From DATGKR01 sp035294565 (GTDB taxonomy: Bacteria > Actinomycetota > Acidimicrobiia > Acidimicrobiales > Palsa-688): DNA of 5,798 nt. Of this stretch, positions 5,387-5,798 are shown in pieces. The notes under the pieces are model-generated. The model saw only the letters and a list, made by a program, of their open reading frames with translations, had not been told where the DNA came from and ran no database searches. The DNA lies in assembly GCA_035294565.1 (NCBI GenBank), contig DATGKR010000078.1, positions 1 through 5,798 of the forward strand. The letters run 5' to 3'. Positions within the stretch are counted from its first letter, which is position 1; each line of letters starts with the position of its first letter. A program made the position numbers and the translations under genes.

Positions 5387-5683
5387 TCAGGGAGAGGCCG
5401 TGTCCCGGTCCCGTGAACGGCGCCCGGATGCGGCTGGAGCGGGCCCGTCGCGGAAGATGCCCAGCTGGACGAGCGTAGTGACGCCCATCAAGCCCACGCC
5501 GATCCCGAACGCCCAGGGCTGCCGATCCACTCGGGAAGGCGACGTTCGTGCCGGGGAACCCGGTCAGGGAGCCCGGGGACAAGGAACAGGCTCGCGACCA
5601 CGGTGAGCTGCTTTGGTGGTGTTCTCCCGCGCGGACGTTGTGGAGGGGTGGACGTGCACGGCGCCGGTGAGGAGCTCGTACCA
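5387..5683 (-). pseudogene. corA: corA-type Mg/Co transporter, 3' remnant with frameshifts
   Basis: Read leftwards and allowing frame changes, the DNA spells the C-terminal membrane part of CorA. It reads WYELLTGAVHVHPSTTSARE (cf. DLLTGAMDVYLSTVSNRLNE), KQLTVVASLFLVPG (TM1, cf. KQLTVIATIFLPLT), SLTGFPGTNVAFP (cf. FLTGFFGMNF), EWIGS, then PWAFGIGVGLMGVTTLVQLG (TM2) and IFRDG. The frames succeed one another at about 5610, 5580, 5537 and 5520, so at least four indels have accumulated. The signature GMN, which forms the pore entrance, reads GTN. The last frame ends at TGA 5389-5387, beyond the usual end. The cytoplasmic N-terminal two thirds (about 200 residues) are absent: homology stops near 5683, where the IS607-type element must begin. 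CorA carries divalent cations across the inner membrane; this copy cannot. Confidence 0.8.
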
Positions 5684-5714
5684 GGGGTTAACAACAGCTG
5701 ACGCGCCCATACAC

Positions 5715-5720
5715 TACAAT
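5715..5720 (+). promoter_or_regulatory. tnpA: -10 box of the IS607 transposase
   Basis: TACAAT ends eight bases before the ATG at 5729, so transcription would begin at or within two bases of the start codon (leaderless). No ribosome site lies in the eight bases CCACTTCC, which agrees. No convincing -35 at the normal distance was found. Confidence 0.5.
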
Positions 5721-5728
5721 CCACTTCC

Positions 5729-5798
5729 ATGAACTTGAAGCAGTGGGCGCGCGAGCAAGGCATCCACCCCGTGACCGCCTACCGCTGGTTCCAGTCGG
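5729..5798 (+). CDS. tnpA: IS607-family serine recombinase (TnpA), N-terminal fragment
   Basis: Twenty-three codons are visible: MNLKQWAREQGIHPVTAYRW then FQS. This is the MerR-like helix-turn-helix that opens IS607 TnpA proteins (typical pattern M-L-WA...GV...TA-RW-...G-LP). The catalytic serine-recombinase domain would follow outside the window (whole protein about 190-220 residues). The N-terminal helix-turn-helix before the recombinase domain distinguishes it from ordinary resolvases and invertases. It cuts and joins DNA to move the element. The short length seen limits certainty, but the motif is distinctive. Confidence 0.78.
   Translation, partial: MNLKQWAREQGIHPVTAYRWFQS

Larger units (their letters stand above)
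5684..5798 (+). mobile_element. Left end of an IS607-family insertion sequence (partial)
   Basis: The element is recognised from the start of its serine-recombinase transposase at 5729 and from corA homology ending near 5683. IS607 elements have no long terminal inverted repeats and make no target duplication, usually inserting at GG, so the exact edge cannot be read. GGGG at 5684-5687 is a likely junction. The rest of tnpA, and possibly a tnpB, would lie to the right of the window. Confidence 0.6.

Noticed and set aside
1..5798. CRISPR array, tRNA, rRNA or attachment sites
   Set aside because: No regularly spaced repeats, no cloverleaf with a CCA-type acceptor arm, no conserved rRNA stretches, and no direct-repeat pair suggestive of att sites were seen by eye.

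Overview
The window is very GC-rich, with G or C at nearly every third codon position in the real genes. Together with the gene families (an ECF sigma factor with a C-terminal NTF2-like domain, an HxlR regulator with an SCP2-like tail, VapBC, a VOC protein and an IS607-type element) and TANNNT boxes placed for leaderless mRNAs, this points to an actinobacterium, perhaps from soil or a metagenome. The assignment is an inference from composition and gene content.

Left third, minus strand (1-2547): three tightly packed genes read leftwards. First comes a FAD-dependent oxidoreductase (2547-1309). Two bases later starts an ECF sigma factor with a SnoaL/NTF2-like tail (1306-371). Overlapping its 3' end is the beginning of an SNF2-type DEAD/DEAH helicase that runs off the left edge (435-1). 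No anti-sigma gene is present; the sigma factor's own C-terminal domain is the likely control module. A 17-bp palindrome covers the start codon of the oxidoreductase.

Middle (2548-4001): no intact gene of known family. A rightward, coding-like ORF of unknown family lies at 2651-2968. The stretch 2969-3259 looks empty. From 3260 to 3923 (minus strand) lie the frameshifted remains of a VapBC toxin-antitoxin module.

Right part (4002-5798): an intact HxlR-family regulator (4670-4002, minus) is divergent from a damaged major-facilitator efflux gene (4780 to about 4940), of which only the start and a piece around TM2 and motif A survive. Between them is a compact divergent promoter region. A perfect inverted repeat (TCAAGTT-TT-AACTTGA, 4701-4716) overlaps both -35 boxes, and the regulator's -10 box lies 6 bases before its ATG, implying a leaderless mRNA. 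The rightward promoter now most likely drives the intact VOC (glyoxalase-fold) gene at 4953-5318, whose Shine-Dalgarno sits at the end of the transporter remnant. A large hairpin follows, then the 3' remains of a corA Mg/Co transporter (minus, 5387 to about 5683). The corA remnant stops where the left end of an IS607-family element must lie; that element's serine-recombinase transposase begins at 5729.

Overall, three or four living transcription units sit among at least four eroded genes (vapB, vapC, an MFS transporter and corA) beside a mobile element. I see no clearly new multi-gene system. The most interesting points are the rewired HxlR promoter, the oxidoreductase/ECF pair with its palindrome, and the edge helicase of a type often found in phage-defence loci.
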